Shown: positions 46,170 to 59,300, numbered from the stretch's first letter. The stretch: DNA of 64,000 nt from Coprinellus micaceus (GCA_951394405.1 OX596339.1:3286001-3350000); one strand, 5' to 3'. The notes: generated by a model not told the origin, from the sequence alone. A program made the numbers and translations.

Positions 46170-49100
46170 ATGGCGGGCTCCTCCACTTTTATGCATTTCC
46201 AGAACTACCAGCACCAACAACATCCGCAACAGAGGCATCCCTCCACCAATAACCAAGCTGCGGCGGCGCAGATCAACTCCTCGTCCAGTTTCTATACCCC
46301 TGGATATGCCTACTACGATGCCGCCTCCTCGACCACCTACCGCAACGTTACATCGGTAGCATCAGGCTCTACAGCTTACCAGCCACCATCAACCACATAC
46401 TACCAACAAAGCCAGACCTCACCGGCAAATGCACCTCCGGCTGCACCCTCGTTCCGTGCCCCAGCCCACAAAAACTCGCACCATCTTCACAGCATCCCGC
46501 CTCGCGAGAAGAGCACTCGAACCCTCATCGTCGACCATATGCTCTGGGTCCATGGTGAGTCCTCTTCCTCCAGCCTCATCCTCAGCCTGTCTAACTGCAA
46601 TGCCCGCATATCTAATCATCGTGATGTGATTGCCCATCCCTTCATTGATGCATGCAGGGAGGACCCGGTTAGCCCAGGCACGCGCCGAACTGGGCATGAC
46701 AGACCGCACTGGAGGCCCTTCATCGTCCAACTACGTCAACCGAGCGCGCCCTGAGAACTACGAAGAAGAAGACGAAGTTGACAGCGATGGCGAAGACGGC
46801 GATGTCCTCCTTGGGTGGACAGCCGAATCGGGGTCGGACGGAGGACCTTCCGGAGCCGTGAAGGTCAAGGATGAAAGGGAGAAGAAGGAGAAGGAGAGAT
46901 TGGAGAGGCAAGACTTACCTCTCGCAAGGACGCTGCGGTTGAGAGCGGAAGGATTGGAAAAGGTCGTCACCTCGATGTTGGGCCAGCCCCCGCCACTGCA
47001 ACCTGCTCCGCCACACCCACTTCCCCCATCTTTCAACCCTTCACCACCCTCGTCTGCATCACACCCATCCGGCCCATCGGCTTCGTCCACTGGCTTCCTG
47101 GCGCCACACAACTCGACCTACCCCCCACCGACGCTTGGACCCTCGTCTGGCCATCACCATGATTCGGATTCCCATCTACACGGACATTCCCACTCGCATT
47201 CTACGTCCTCAAGGACACGCACAGGTCGGCATCCACACATCCTCCCTAACGGCGTCAGACTCCGACTTGCCCTTGGCACCATAATTAACGACTTCTTCGC
47301 GCGGCAATCGCCCCACCCTCCATACCGCCACATTCAAACTCGAAAGGCCTCACGAGCCGCATCCCCTACATCTCCGTCTCCGTCGAAGACTGCACACAAA
47401 GAGGGCAGTGGTGAAGAGGGAGGCGATGACGGAAAGGAGGAGAGTTTGGCTGAAAAGAAGGCTGCGGAAATGGACCTCCCCAAAGCTTTGCTTCCCCTCA
47501 CCTTGATCTCGGGAGGGACCAGAGCCTCCCTCTCCGACTCTTCGTCAGCGAATTCCTCCGATTCAGACGAGGACCAGGAAGACAGCGACGAGGAGAACGT
47601 GGGAAGCAGTCCACCGTCGTATGGCCTCGAATACCCGGGGAGCTATCCCCCCTATGGCATGGAAACCTCCAGCTCATTCTACCAGCCAACTCAATCGCCT
47701 GTTGGATTGTCACCCTTTGCTGTGCCCGACTTCCACCGACAGCAGCAGTACCAAAACTTTTCCCTTTCCCAAACAGATCAGTACCCCCCGCCCTCTGGCT
47801 CATCCTCCCTCAGACCTCCAGCCCACATAACCCGAAACGACTCCAGAAAGAGAAAGAACAAGACCAAGCCGAAACCGAGTCGGAGAACTGTGGAGTTGTA
47901 TGAAGCAGGTGTCGATGCAACGTCGGCGAATTCTCCCCTCACATTCAAGTGCCCGCGTCATTTATACGTCGGGTGCCAGGTCTGCGTCGAGGCTCAGAGC
48001 GGCTCAGGTGGGGGAGGTTTCAAGGGTACCACCTCCGGTCATGCTAGAGGGTCTGGCGCAGGGTCGATCAACATTGGCGTGAGCTCAGGTCAAAGTGTGG
48101 GGATGGTCGGGAATTCGGCCTCGTACGCATCGTCGGCGAGTGCGCTGGCTGGGATGTCGATGGGAGGGTGGGGGTTAGGAGGAGGGCCGTTAGGAGCGGC
48201 GGCGGATGGTGGAAACATTACTGGGTGGAAGGATGGGAGTGGGATCGGAACTGGGCTTTTGAAACCCGATATGAGGGGGAGCGTGTTAAGGCGAGCCATC
48301 GTACTGCCCGGCTCGCCGTCGCACCCCATCAAGTCTGCATCGTCAGACGGCAAGTCCCTAGCGTTCTCTGCGCATAGTCGGTCCCTGTCCGTGCAAACTC
48401 GTGTACCGGCACTTGTTCAGTCGCCGTCCCCGCAGAGGAAGAAAGGAAGCTCGAGCTCGAAGGCAGGAGGGGAGCAGAGCTACGAGCAAGAGACGGGTGC
48501 GGGGAATACGAAGCTTTCGAAGCTCATTCCGAGGTTTATTAAGCTTAGTGCGCTCGTTGCGGGTGAGCTGGGGAGGGAGATTCGGGGTGAGGAGGCGGAT
48601 ACCTCCACCGTTCTGCAGGCTGATGGCGCGGCTGCCCAACCTACGTCTGCGACTGCATCTGCGGAGGCGGCTCAGGCTACCGCAGATGATAACGCGGGGG
48701 ACGATGCGGACGAGAGTGGGAGCGAGAGTGAAAGTGAGACGGGGAGTGAAGGGACGCGGGGCAAGTCGAGGAGGACGGGGAGTGCAACACCGACCCCGGT
48801 GAAGAGGGAGGAGGGGACGCCGAAGCCGTCGTCGTCGCCAATCAAGCCAACAACAGCTACCCCTTCATCAGCTGGCACTTCCCCTGCTCAACCTCCTCCT
48901 GCCCACCCCTCTCTGCAAAGGCACCATAGCCACCACCATCACCACCACCACCACCTAAACCATATTCGACATGGGAAGCGCGCCCATGAGAAGATGTATG
49001 CATATGCGCTCCAGCCCACGCGTGAATGGTACCTGCTCCTTGCGGGGCTCTTAACGAGAGCGGTGCTAGAAGGTTATTTGACGGCAGGGTGGAGTGGTGT

Positions 49101-50067
49101 CGGCTGCCTTGAGTGCTTGATGGGTGTCGGTGTTGGTGTCAAGAAGCGGAAGGAGAGCAAGACGTCTTCTCCTTCTTCGGCTTTGCCCACCCAGGAAGGG
49201 GATGGAAAGGAGCAAGAGGAGGAGGATGAGAGCGAGGATGAGGATGACTATGCGGATGAGGATGATGCGTTGTTTGAGGAGGTCGAGCCGGATGAGTATC
49301 CGACGTTGAAGGAGGCGCTGACGGTGCTGTTCCCGAGTTTGAGGTGCAGCGCGCATGGGAAGGAGAAGGATGCTTCGGGGGAGCGGGAGAAAGAGAAAGT
49401 TGAGAAGGGAGAGGCGGAGAGGGAATATGAGGAGGAGATGTTTAGGAGGTTGAGAATGGTGAGTTCTGTTGCCTTATTAATTACGTATATCGTGTCGCTG
49501 AAGTCGTCATTCTAGTTCTACGACATCCCTGATTCAACGCCTGACCTTTCAGCGCATCTTGAAGACCTCGCCTGGCGTTTCCCCGCTGAACCCGTTGAGC
49601 GAGCCGCGCTTCGCTTTTGTGAGGCTGTCGCGAAGTGGAGGGGAAAGCCTGAGTTAGAGGGGGTGGGTGTTAGTCTTCGCTGCTCGTTGTCTTTTTCTGT
49701 ACCTTTTGCTGACATCCTCATTCTATTCATCTAGTACAAGAAGAAACCTGGCATGTCCGGGATCACGCCGACCAGCCCCGGACAGGGTTCGAGTTCGCTT
49801 TCTGCGGCCTTTGGAACGACGATGATGACGATGGAGAGTTTGGTTCATTCCAATCCTACGAGTCCTGTGCAGACCACGATGAAGAAGAAAGAGGAGAGGA
49901 AAGTGGGGGTCCGCGCGTTCTTTAGTTCTGCGGCTGAGGGGCGGAAGAAGGCGGAGGAGAGGAGGAAGCTTGCGGAGAGTGTCGCATGGAGTCTGAAGAG
50001 GGGGAGGGAGGAGGAGAGTATTGTTGGGGAGGGGGTGTTTGGGGGAGTGAAGAGGGTGAGAATATGA
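46170..50067 (+). CDS. Large, mostly disordered protein of unknown function
   Basis: Exons 46170-46554, 46658-49458, 49516-49662, 49735-50067; 1221 residues. Not recognised. Short ordered stretches recur between Ser/Pro/Gly/acidic low complexity: REKSTRTLIVDHMLWVH spanning to RTRLAQARAELGMT, PNGVRLRLALGTIINDFFAR, FKCPRHLYVGCQVCVEAQ, SKLIPRFIKLSALVAGELGR, REWYLLLAGLLTRAVLEGYL, YPTLKEALTVLFPSL and YDIPDSTPDLSAHLEDLAWR. A histidine run lies near residue 760-775 (coded at about 48.93-48.96 kb). The C-terminus has a basic helix (KKAEERRKLAESVAWSLKRG) and ends KRVRI, which looks like a nuclear signal. The conserved-looking islands suggest a helical regulatory protein, probably nuclear. Confidence 0.75.
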
Positions 50068-51069
50068 AAAGCGTTGTGCTTGCTCGGAGTCGTTTCTTCT
50101 TCTTCTTTATCTACGACCGTTCTTTGGTCATCTCCAGCGCATTCCAATGTACATCTTGCGCTGGAAGTTCACGCGTATTAGGGGATTCAATCCCCTCCAC
50201 CACTGCCATCATCGTCACGATCTCGTCCGCACACCTACTACCCATCCATATTTTATCTAGGGCTAATTACCGCCCTCACTGCCTTCTTTCTGGCTTATAT
50301 ATCTTTGTATCCATAGTCTACGAACCTTGCCACCTCACCTTTCTCATGCTGAACCTGCGCAGAAGTGTAGGTTAGATCTACTTACTGACACTGCCTGGAT
50401 CTATTACTTACTGTTGTATTGGATCGTTTATTAGTATCTTTATATACTTTTGCCCTACTCCTTTGGATGTTGTGCGGGGGTGTGGCGCCGAAGGGGTGCA
50501 TGGTCGCGTTTAGCGCCCGTTCGCAGAGTTAGGCGCCAGCTGGGACCGCGACCTGGGTGCCTGCCTTGCAAGCCTTACTCCTCATCATCTACCAGGGACC
50601 GACAGATCCCGCAGTTGGATGTAAGCGTACCAAAGGTGTTTAGATCCAGGTGGGCGCGGGCCAGGAAGAGCATGTACGAGAGCGTCTCATTGAATCCTAG
50701 GTTTCGCCGCTCATTCTCCCAGAGCCATGTGCGAAATGAAGCTTCGAGCGCCCGTGCACACAGGCTGTGGTGATACAGTCCGTCTTGGCCCACACGACGC
50801 AAAAAACCGTTCCGGTGGTTTGGATGTTGTGGGCGGAATCAAGCCTCGACCCCAGGGCCACCCCAGCGTGGTGGAACTTTCGGCCTCGAGCATCAGCGTT
50901 TTCGACACCAACGACCTCCAGGAGCCTCGAGGTTGGTCGAGAGACATCGCCGCCAACGATGCCAAGCAAAGACCGGAGTGCCACCGCCGTCTCCCAAGAC
51001 AATGTTTCTCCCTCGTCGCACGATCGGCGAGCCCGTGCTGATCAAACAAGCGTGATTGCTGTTACTTAC

Positions 51070-51269
51070 GAGATATTTGTTTCCACATAGACGCTCGTTG
51101 AGTTTCCTCCCTCCATGACGACGTCCTTCAAAATCATGGGTCCCATGGCACTCGAGGCAAAGGACGGGCGGTCGATAACGACTGTCGTGGCACGGAGGTT
51201 CTGGGACGGCAAGGTTCGGGAAATAACGCTGAAAGGCAGTATGATGGGTCCAATGAAGTGCGTCTTGAT
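51070..51269 (-). pseudogene. Possible orphan or eroded minus-strand exon
   Basis: A 200-nt open segment between an acceptor-like GGGTTAG and a strong donor GTAAGT. It reads in part SQNLRATTVVIDRPSFASSA then MGPMILKDVVMEGGNSTSVY, which looks protein-like. I found no matching upstream exon, and the nearest downstream acceptor would leave only a 32-nt intron. It may be a relic or part of a gene I failed to assemble. Confidence 0.2.
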
Positions 51270-51329
51270 CTAACCCGGATGGAGGTACGATTTTACAAGG
51301 TGCGCGTCAGGGGGACTTTAGAGGTGCAG

Positions 51330-51336
51330 TATAAAT
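51330..51336 (+). promoter_or_regulatory. TATA box of the chitin deacetylase gene
   Basis: TATAAAT 160-166 nt upstream of the ATG at 51496. The C/T-rich stretch between 51390 and 51480 fits a fungal initiation region and leader. Confidence 0.4.
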
Positions 51337-51495
51337 TTGCGCTCCAGGCCGTGTTTCACCCCCAGAGGTCTGCCCTCACTGTGCTCCGTACCGGCTCAAT
51401 TCTACCCCCTCCCGTCTCCCGACCCCCTCACCTCGTTCTACAACGACCCCCACATTCATTTCTCTTAACACTCTCTTTAGCCCCCCTAATCCAAA

Positions 51496-52659
51496 ATGTT
51501 CGGCTCCATCCTCCGCACCCTCACCGTCGGCCTCGTCGCGGCTTCCGCCTCCGTGGCGGCGATCCAGCTTCCTCCCCATGCACCGAGGGGTACGAGCGAG
51601 CATTACCGCAGGACTCCTGGTCAGGTTGTGACCAAGTGCACTGTGCCCAACACGGCTGCGTTGACTTTCGTGCGTCCTGATAGCAATGGAAAATGCAATT
51701 TGAGGTGCTAATCATCGCGGCCACATAGGATGATGGCCCTTGGGTCTACTTGTATGATGTTTCCAAGGCTCTGATTGCTGCTGGTGGGAAGGGCACTTTC
51801 TTCTTCAGTACGTCGATTATGTTCTTTCAATCTCTGAAGGGTTATACTGACTGAAATTTAGACGGCAACAACTGTATGTTTTCTATCCTCATCACCTCAC
51901 ACTCCATTTCTGATCTGAACTTCTGGGCACAGGGGGTGGTTGCATCTACAATGAAGATCAGGCCAAGCGTGTCAAGTACGCCTACGACAAGGGTCACCAG
52001 GTCGCCTCGCACACTTGGGCTCACTTGAACATGAGCTCTCTTAACTGGGATCAGCGTACGTTTACAGTCGCCCCACTTCCTGGGGAGCTTCCCTAGCTGA
52101 CGATCACTCTTTAGTTCATAACGAGATGTGGAACGTCGAGGAGGCCATCTGGAAGATCACTGGTGCTTATCCCTCCTTCGTCCGCCCTCCCTATGGCGAG
52201 TACAACCCTACTGTCGTTGACGCCGCCCGTGCCCGCGGACAGACCATTGCTCTCTGGGACTTCGAGTGCGCACCGCTTTGCTTATCATTCATGGCACCAA
52301 TTGACATATCGTCGTTCCTCGTAGCTCTCTCGACTGGTCCCTTGACGCTGACTCCATCAAGAAGAGGTACAAGGACCTCGTCGACTCCAAGCCTTCCAAC
52401 ATCAACGCTCTCAACCATGAGGTCCACCAGCACAGTGCCCAGGTCGTCATCCCCTACGCTATCGATATCTTGAAGAAGGCCGGATACAAGCTTGTCACCC
52501 TTGCTGAGTGCCTTGGCCAGCCCGCATACCAGTTCACTGGCGCCCCCGCGGCTCGTGATGTAAGTGCTCTTTATCAAATTTGCCCGCTCGCGATGGTTCT
52601 GACATAGATGCGCGATGCAGGCTTCATGGACTTGCGATGGCAAAGCTACCAAGGTTTAA
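51496..52659 (+). CDS. Chitin deacetylase, carbohydrate esterase family 4
   Basis: Exons 51496-51669, 51729-51807, 51862-51873, 51933-52055, 52115-52265, 52325-52559, 52621-52659; 270 residues. Signal peptide at residues 1-22. The NodB domain has all key motifs: TFDDGP (Asp59 base, Asp60 metal ligand), SHTWAH (His115 and His119 metal ligands) and RPPYGEYN (153-160). The WDFDSLDW block and a C-terminal LNHEVHQ segment follow. It removes acetyl groups from chitin to give chitosan in the fungal wall. No GPI signal or chitin-binding module is visible, so it should be secreted. One exon is only 12 nt and codes the NGNN of FFFNGNNW. Confidence 0.95.
51862..51873 (+). other. 12-nt micro-exon in the chitin deacetylase gene
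   Basis: Twelve bases between AAATTTAG and GTATGT supply Asn-Gly-Asn-Asn, part of the conserved NGNNW of CE4 enzymes. Flanking introns are 54 and 59 nt. Skipping it would stay in frame but delete this loop. Confidence 0.88.
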
Positions 52660-54698
52660 GCGTTACGGCTCTGAGCCTCTTTCCTTCTCTCAACGACGAC
52701 GCTCTCAGGGACTTTACGCTGTCACACCTACCACGGACCACGGACTCTTGCACACTCCTTAAACACCGACTCGAACTATGGACTTGATGACTAGCTATAC
52801 ACACTAGCCGTATATCACTCTCTAATACGTAGTAACATTAGTACTAACCACCCTCGATACTCCACTGTGAGTCGGACACTATCCACCTACCGTCAATATA
52901 ACCTTTCCTGTATCCGCTACCCTGTACAACGATGTCGCATCGCATGTGCTATTATGCTTTTGTACAGTTTCAAACATACAATACACGCGTAGAGCAGAAA
53001 TGCTCAGTTCATGCCTGTCGAGAAGGGCGGAGAGTCTATCCGTCGTGGCTTCGACAACTCCCGACGAATAATATTAAGCGCCAGATCACTGTATGGGCGC
53101 TTACTGGGAATTCGTGATAGTCGAGTGATCGAGTGTGTAATAATAGAATCGATGCGGTGCAGTTGTATTTTTAGAGGACCTCAGCTGCAAGGCCAGTCCG
53201 GATAGCTTGGTGCAGGCGCTCGAGATGGCAGGTGCATGGCCTCTGGCTTGTGTAATCTCGGATCCGCTCACATAGGACGTTTACATCCAATCGTGAGAGT
53301 CTGCAGGCACTCTCGAGTCTTAAGAACCCTCGAAGCTAAGCACAGCGATACCCGCCGGCCTTCGAGCAAACATTCTCCGCATATCACCATCTGGCGACAA
53401 CATGCAGGTCTATTCTTCACCACCGACACTCACGGAGGCTACAATGACCATCACACTTCTTCCAGATCGCAGCCCAATGCCTTCGAGAAGTCCTCGGGCC
53501 TGGCTGACTCTGAATCGCGATGTCTTCCTCAGCCGCACCTAGTATCCAGTAGCGGGCAAGAGTTACGTATATCTCTCCGTGAGCGTCCTGATATCAAGCA
53601 TATGCCAATGGTTGCTCTCACCGGGGACAAGCAACCCGTGGATAGTGGATCGACTGTTGCCTCGGCTCAGGAATCGTCGCGTCTCGTTTTGCCATCGCTC
53701 CTTCCTGTTTCGGTATGTGCCACTGCCCAGATGCCCAGATGACTGCAAGACATCGATGATTGGCGGTGATGAGGATTGGGTGAGAAGGCCATTTTCTTGA
53801 TAGACAGATGCGATTGAAGGGGATAAGCAACGGAGATTCGTTATTGGATTTCAAGTTGGATCTGAAGGCTAATAAGTAGCGGAACGTGGAGACCATGATC
53901 ACGAGCGTGGCTACCCAATGAAACGGACAAACGTAAGTGCAAAGCGGTCGAGGGAAGTTCAGATGTAGTGGGTGGAGTGCGGCAAGGCTCACAATCATAG
54001 GCTCCAGGGCAGGAGAGTACGCAAGAGGCGCCCCGATGCTTATCCTTCCTGTGATGCACGCCCACTGGCACCGCAGAGGGTGCAGGGATGTCGGGCTCGG
54101 AACACCGGGCTGCCCTCACCTGAATATGAGGGGAGTAAAGTGGGTAATGGACGGAGACTGATAGAGGCCCTTATGCACCCTTTATTGGCAGCACCATTCT
54201 AATCAGACCCTCGGCGACATGCATTGCCTTGCTGCGAAGGAAGAGTGGAGGGTGTCATAATCATTGACTCGAGAGGTGCATCTCCACCCTGAAGTGAGAG
54301 GAAATTCTCAGTAGTCTAGTTGGTCCGAACACACCCTCTGCCATGTTACCTCACCGCCTGTGAGCGTTCGGTCCTATGTATGTCGTTGGGGCCTTCGTCA
54401 TGACTTCCGAGGTTAACATGTTGGGAAGTGGCTCTTTAAAGCTTTAGGCACGACGTGTGTGCCGGAATTTCGCCCCTCTCAGGCCAGTAGTTGTGAGTAA
54501 AGTGCCCATTCTGCCAAGGTCGCCTCCAAAGTTTCAATGGTACATGACTTGAGCTACTTGGCATTGTTCAGGTGTTAATTTACAAATCTGTACCGCCGAT
54601 ATCAGCCAGATGTCGAACTTGAAATGAACAAAGGACTTGCATATAACCACTCGTCCGCCTGTCTGTTTCTCCCATTCGATCTCGCCCAAAAGCTTACT
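52660..54698. other. Convergent intergenic region without recognised gene
   Basis: 2.0 kb between the stops of the chitin deacetylase (+) and the aldose epimerase (-). ORFs such as 53236-53742 (+) and 53618-53998 (-) overlap each other, lack motifs and have no splice context. Too long for two UTRs alone, so an unassembled gene or decayed element is possible. Confidence 0.4.
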
Positions 54699-56373
54699 CT
54701 ACCCGGACAGAGAAACACTAGCTCGGACGAAGTTGTGATACACCTCGTCCGAGGTCAGCAGGGTGTCCTCGCCATCCTTGTTCTTGGGGTCCAAGAACGC
54801 ATGCAAAGGCTGGAATACAAACAACATCAGCTGGTGTTTCTGTAGAGTAGCCAAGGAACCGCTTTACATGATGGAACTCAATGAACACGGCGTCTGTGGG
54901 CGAGGGAGTTGAGCTTTCAATACCCGGGAGCTTCGCGAAGTAGATAGGGTCGTACCTCCAGGACCATAGGAATCGCCGTTGTTACTGATACCGGAGCCGC
55001 CGTGAGCGTGCTTTCGGGCACCCTTGCTCGCAGATGAGAGTCCGTTGGTGTATACCATGAGACCGTGCTCTGATGGAACATCGGGGGCTTAGGGTACAAT
55101 TCTCGAAGGGCTGGCAGATGGGTGTACGTACGGTTGCTGTCAAAGGAAACCTTCAACCCAGAGGTGCTGGACGCAAGCTCACCGACGGAACGGTTGTACG
55201 TGGGCTTGATGATATCGCTGAGAAGGTCCAGATCATGTGTGAAAGCAGCCCCGTCAATTCGAGTCGGAGCGGAGGAAGAAGCGCCCTGTTTGAGGAGGTA
55301 GTAATCGTCTGTGGGAGTTGAGTACGGGTGCCACGAGAGCGAAGCGATAACTCGTACCGTATCCGGCCTCGGGATAGTTCTCGCCAATAAGTTTTCCGTT
55401 GTGGTTGTGGACGGCGTCCTGTGTGGTATCTGCGAAGCCCTTCGAGAAGTTGTCCGAATCCCTGACGACGAGATGGTCCGTCTGCAATACGTTAGCAAAC
55501 CAAGCCGCCGCACTGAGTTTGCGCGAACCTCAAGGTTGAGAGTTTGGGCCTTGACCGTGAGATCGTGTGAAGGCAGGCTTGCATTCAAGTTGAATCCCCA
55601 GTGCTGGACCAGTCGTGAGTAAAGCGGTGGAGATCAGGAGGCGGCATTACCTGAGTGAGGTTGACAGGGGTGACAGTCGCCTCGTCGTCTAATTTCGCCC
55701 GATAAACGATGGTGACGGCGCCGAGGGACCCTTCTCCTTCAGGCTTGACGAGGGCGAGGACAGTTTCTGCCGTGAGCTTGCCAGGATACCCTTGATCGCC
55801 ATCAGCGGAAGTCAGGCGGAAGATGGCGTAGGAAGCGGGGTCCAGGGACTTGAGTTTCTCGACCTCAGCCTTGGTAAAGAGGGATGGTCGCTCGACTTTG
55901 GTCCAGGGAACGGCGTCCCATGCCACGGGGCCACCGTGCAGGGAAACGCGGGGTGTTTCTTCATCCCAACTAGATTAGCGTATAGGCCGCTGCTTTGACA
56001 ACCTTACGCTTACCGTTGGCCTGAGCAGTGAAAGTACTTGTATATTTGCCTCGTTCAAGGGTATGAGTCGCAACTGGGATACGATTCGCGTATCGCCCGA
56101 CGATCGAGTTGGTATATTTCTGAGTCTTGTGTCCAGAAGGATCCTCGGGGCCAATGACGATGTCGTGGGTCTTCGAGAGGGTCAATCGCGACACTATTTC
56201 AATATCAGAGAACGACGCACCTGATCTCCAACTTTAACGAGGAAACGATGGATAGTGACACCGTACGGAAGAACCTGCTGTGTGATTAGAAATCGCATCT
56301 CCATTCTCCAGCGCATACATACCTCAAGAGTGAGGGGTCCACTGGCAATACGGACGGGCTCGAATTCAGACAT
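54699..56373 (-). CDS. Aldose 1-epimerase (galactose mutarotase)
   Basis: Exons on minus: 56373-56323, 56277-56221, 56170-56014, 55958-55651, 55603-55529, 55481-55358, 55308-55132, 55069-54956, 54893-54868, 54809-54699; 399 residues. Beta-sandwich mutarotase features: IVGRYANRI near the N-terminus, VSLHGGP with His96, NLTQHWGFNLN with His192 (candidate catalytic acid), and FIEFHHP with Glu360 (candidate base). It interconverts alpha and beta anomers of hexoses. The join after exon 3 is ambiguous: donor 56013 (GTAAGC) gives QANETPRV, donor 56007 (GTAAGG) gives QANGKQTPRV; both stay in frame. One exon is 26 nt. A single-copy metabolic enzyme with no obvious link to its neighbours. Confidence 0.9.
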
Positions 56374-59300
56374 CTTATCGTGATGGTTGTGGGGAAAGAG
56401 TACGAAGGCTATGGGCTCTGTGGGGCATCGCAAAGGCGAGGGTTTTGTTCCGTCTAAAGGATATTGCCCCGGACCGCCAAAGACGGTGTATCGACGAGGC
56501 GATCCGTCATTTCTCCGACAACCATGCGCGTCGCGAGCTTGCGCGATGGCGCCAAGGCCCGTCAGGAACGTCAGGGGTCTTCTGAAGGATTGAATGAATC
56601 TCAATTGAGTACTACAAGACATTCGTCGCTTCCACTCACTAAGGTTGATATGCTCATCGCTCAATAATTATATAGAGTTAGGGTTGGCCGGAGCCTAAGG
56701 TCTGTATTTCACCGCGAAGGTTCTAGTACTTCGCGTAGGCCAATCATAGAGGCCCAAGCAGCTTCAGAGCACCAGGGAACCATAGCTATGGGCATCCTGG
56801 GCGTTTCTTCCATTGCTGAACGGCGCGACATGGTGGTCAAGGGTAGGAAGGGGGTAGTTCAGTCCAGAGTTAGGGGCCAGTCAAACCCTAACCTCGAGCA
56901 TAGACTAAGTTCGCACAGGCTCGGAAATTGCCGAATCCTCTTCTCTCCCAACCACCACCGTTTCACCCATGCAATGCTCACGAGTGCGCCTTCAACACAC
57001 CATCCACCGCAGATGTGTGTATAAACACACAAAAAAGAACCACTAGGAGATACCCTCTACGGCTAGCCACCTGCATGCTTAATGAGGTAGATAATTCGTA
57101 TTGACCCATGAACTCGAACTCGAAACGGCAATACCTCCAACGTGTGTGGACGGACCAGGATTTTTGGCAGTATGGGACGAGATAAGACACGTGTAGTACC
57201 GAATCAACGTTTCTCTCCCTACAGCTCATATCTATTCGAATGACCTCCACTTCAACTGAAACCTGAAAAGAAGAGGCCAAGGAACCCAATGTGGATGCAA
57301 GGTACGTACGAACATCTCCCCTGCGATACCCTCAATAGAATTCTGGGTAATGTTCAGACCCACTTACGATGTCCACCTACAGCCGCTGGCCAATACCCGA
57401 GGACATGGTCTTCGCCCAAAGGTAAAACCGCCGGCAAGATACATTGAAATCCGCTCTATCAGCGACTTGCCGCAGCTGTATGCAGGGTCAGTGGGCTCTC
57501 GATAATCACAACCCTCTTCTGGACGAGCAGCAGGTGAAGTTCAGCGCCATCAGAGGGCATCCCTCCAAAGATGGCACGGTGATAGGCAGATGGCATCTAA
57601 AGCTCTCTCCTTTCTTGACGACATTTGTTCATCCAGCCATCTGACGCTGGGACTCATGCCGACGGTAGTCTGCTGTTGTGCCGCGGCCGTTTTACTCTCC
57701 AATCATCTTTGGAAACGACAATCCACTTCTACTTGGAATTGGTCGTAACTCCCCATTTCCTCGGTCTCTCTTTCATGATGATACTCTCAGTGTCACGATC
57801 TTGGGTTCTGAATATGTACTTGGATTCCAGGAGGTTGGCGCAGTTCAGCGAAGCTACGCTATCGAAACATTCCCGGAGGCTGCGTTATCTCTGGTGGGTT
57901 GCAGAAAGCTCTGCGGACTAGACTCGAGCGCCACAATTGACAAGTGGGTGCATATGTGCTTGCTTGGACGTCTCTCGTGGTCGCTCAGCAATCGACCAAT
58001 CCTGGCTCTCCGACATGCAGGCAACAACACCGGTCGCTTTCTCGGGCCCCAGTTCCCAAACACTGAGGCAAGAAGCCTCTCGTTCAGGCAACTTTGGCCT
58101 GGCACCCTTTCTCTCTCCTGTACGGTGGACTGCTCGCGATATGACGTCTTCTAGCTTTGGCCATCGTCATCACTTCCGCTCTGGTAGAATCCCACAAGTC
58201 CTGACAGACATATTACCTCACCGACCAGGTGGCACACTCGCTTAACAAGCGCGCCCGACTATCAGATTAGGTCCACGAAACCCGGGAAAGCAGATACATT
58301 CCCTTTCCAGCTTTTGTGGAGTTGTTGGACATCCAGCGGCCCGCGGACGATTTCGAATTGCCGAGAAGAAGCCATCCTCAAACATTGTCTATTTCAGGTT
58401 CCTTGCCTCTCAGATCGAACCTTTCTGATGCCTTCCTTGCCTTGGGGAAAGCTTTGGATGTCTATTCGTATGGAAAATGTCACTGCACATGTGCAAGGCC
58501 GTTTTGGAGTGACGTCGAAACCTCTCCACCTACTATGGATGCAATCTTGAAGGCGTGGTCTAGTTCCTGTCGCTGTCGTGGATCCTTTTAATTTTCTGGG
58601 GTGGGGACACCGATCATTCAATTGATAGTTGTGACAAGTCCTGCGAGAAGTCGTGACTGAAACGAGCGGAAATGCGCATCCGATGGTCCCGCGGCGTCCC
58701 TCTGGCAAGTCCTCTGCCTTGTACACATCAAAGGTGAACCGCAGGTGCGCCATACTAAAGGCCGCGCCGAACACGCCGGCTTCGAACAGGCGCCCATTGT
58801 AAGGCAGGGGCCGCCCATCTCGACCGAGTCCCCGTGTGAGTGCATTCATGTTCAATGCACAGCGGTATCATCACTTTTGTTAACAGAAATCCCTCATGTC
58901 ACTAGCGGCTCCCCAGCTAGTATTGCGGAATCAGCGGCGAAGGCTGTCTTCGCTTATCAGCGTTCTGCAGTCTAACGTAGGGCGCTCTTCAGCGCCGGAA
59001 TGTGCGCAAAGAGTGGCGGCCTTCGAAGCCCTCGACCATCCGGTGTGTTGAAAATCAATTGACGGAGAAGCCAAGGAAGACTCGGAGGCGATCTCCTAAT
59101 AGTCGCCCACGCGAACACGCTTCGCGAAGACTGTCGCTAACCTGAAGTCCCTTCAGGCTGGACAGGTCCCCGGGTCTGCGCCGAAGCCTTGTCTGTTGGC
59201 CTTGTGTATGCCGGAACGGAGGGATGGGTGGCCACGGTTCCTTGTAATACCGTAGATGCCTTGTGCAGTGACCCTTATGGACCACTTCCTCCTCAGGCAA

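Larger units (their letters stand above)
50068..51495. other. Intergenic region with unplaced coding-like segments
   Basis: 1.4 kb. The minus strand has a coding-like block (listed separately) and several open frames from 50.6 to 51.05 kb without recognisable domains. The right end is the promoter of the chitin deacetylase gene. Confidence 0.4.

Noticed and set aside
53331..53345. GAAGCTAAGCAC-like string reminiscent of 5S rRNA
   Set aside because: Surrounding sequence does not match 5S rRNA helices or the internal promoter elements.
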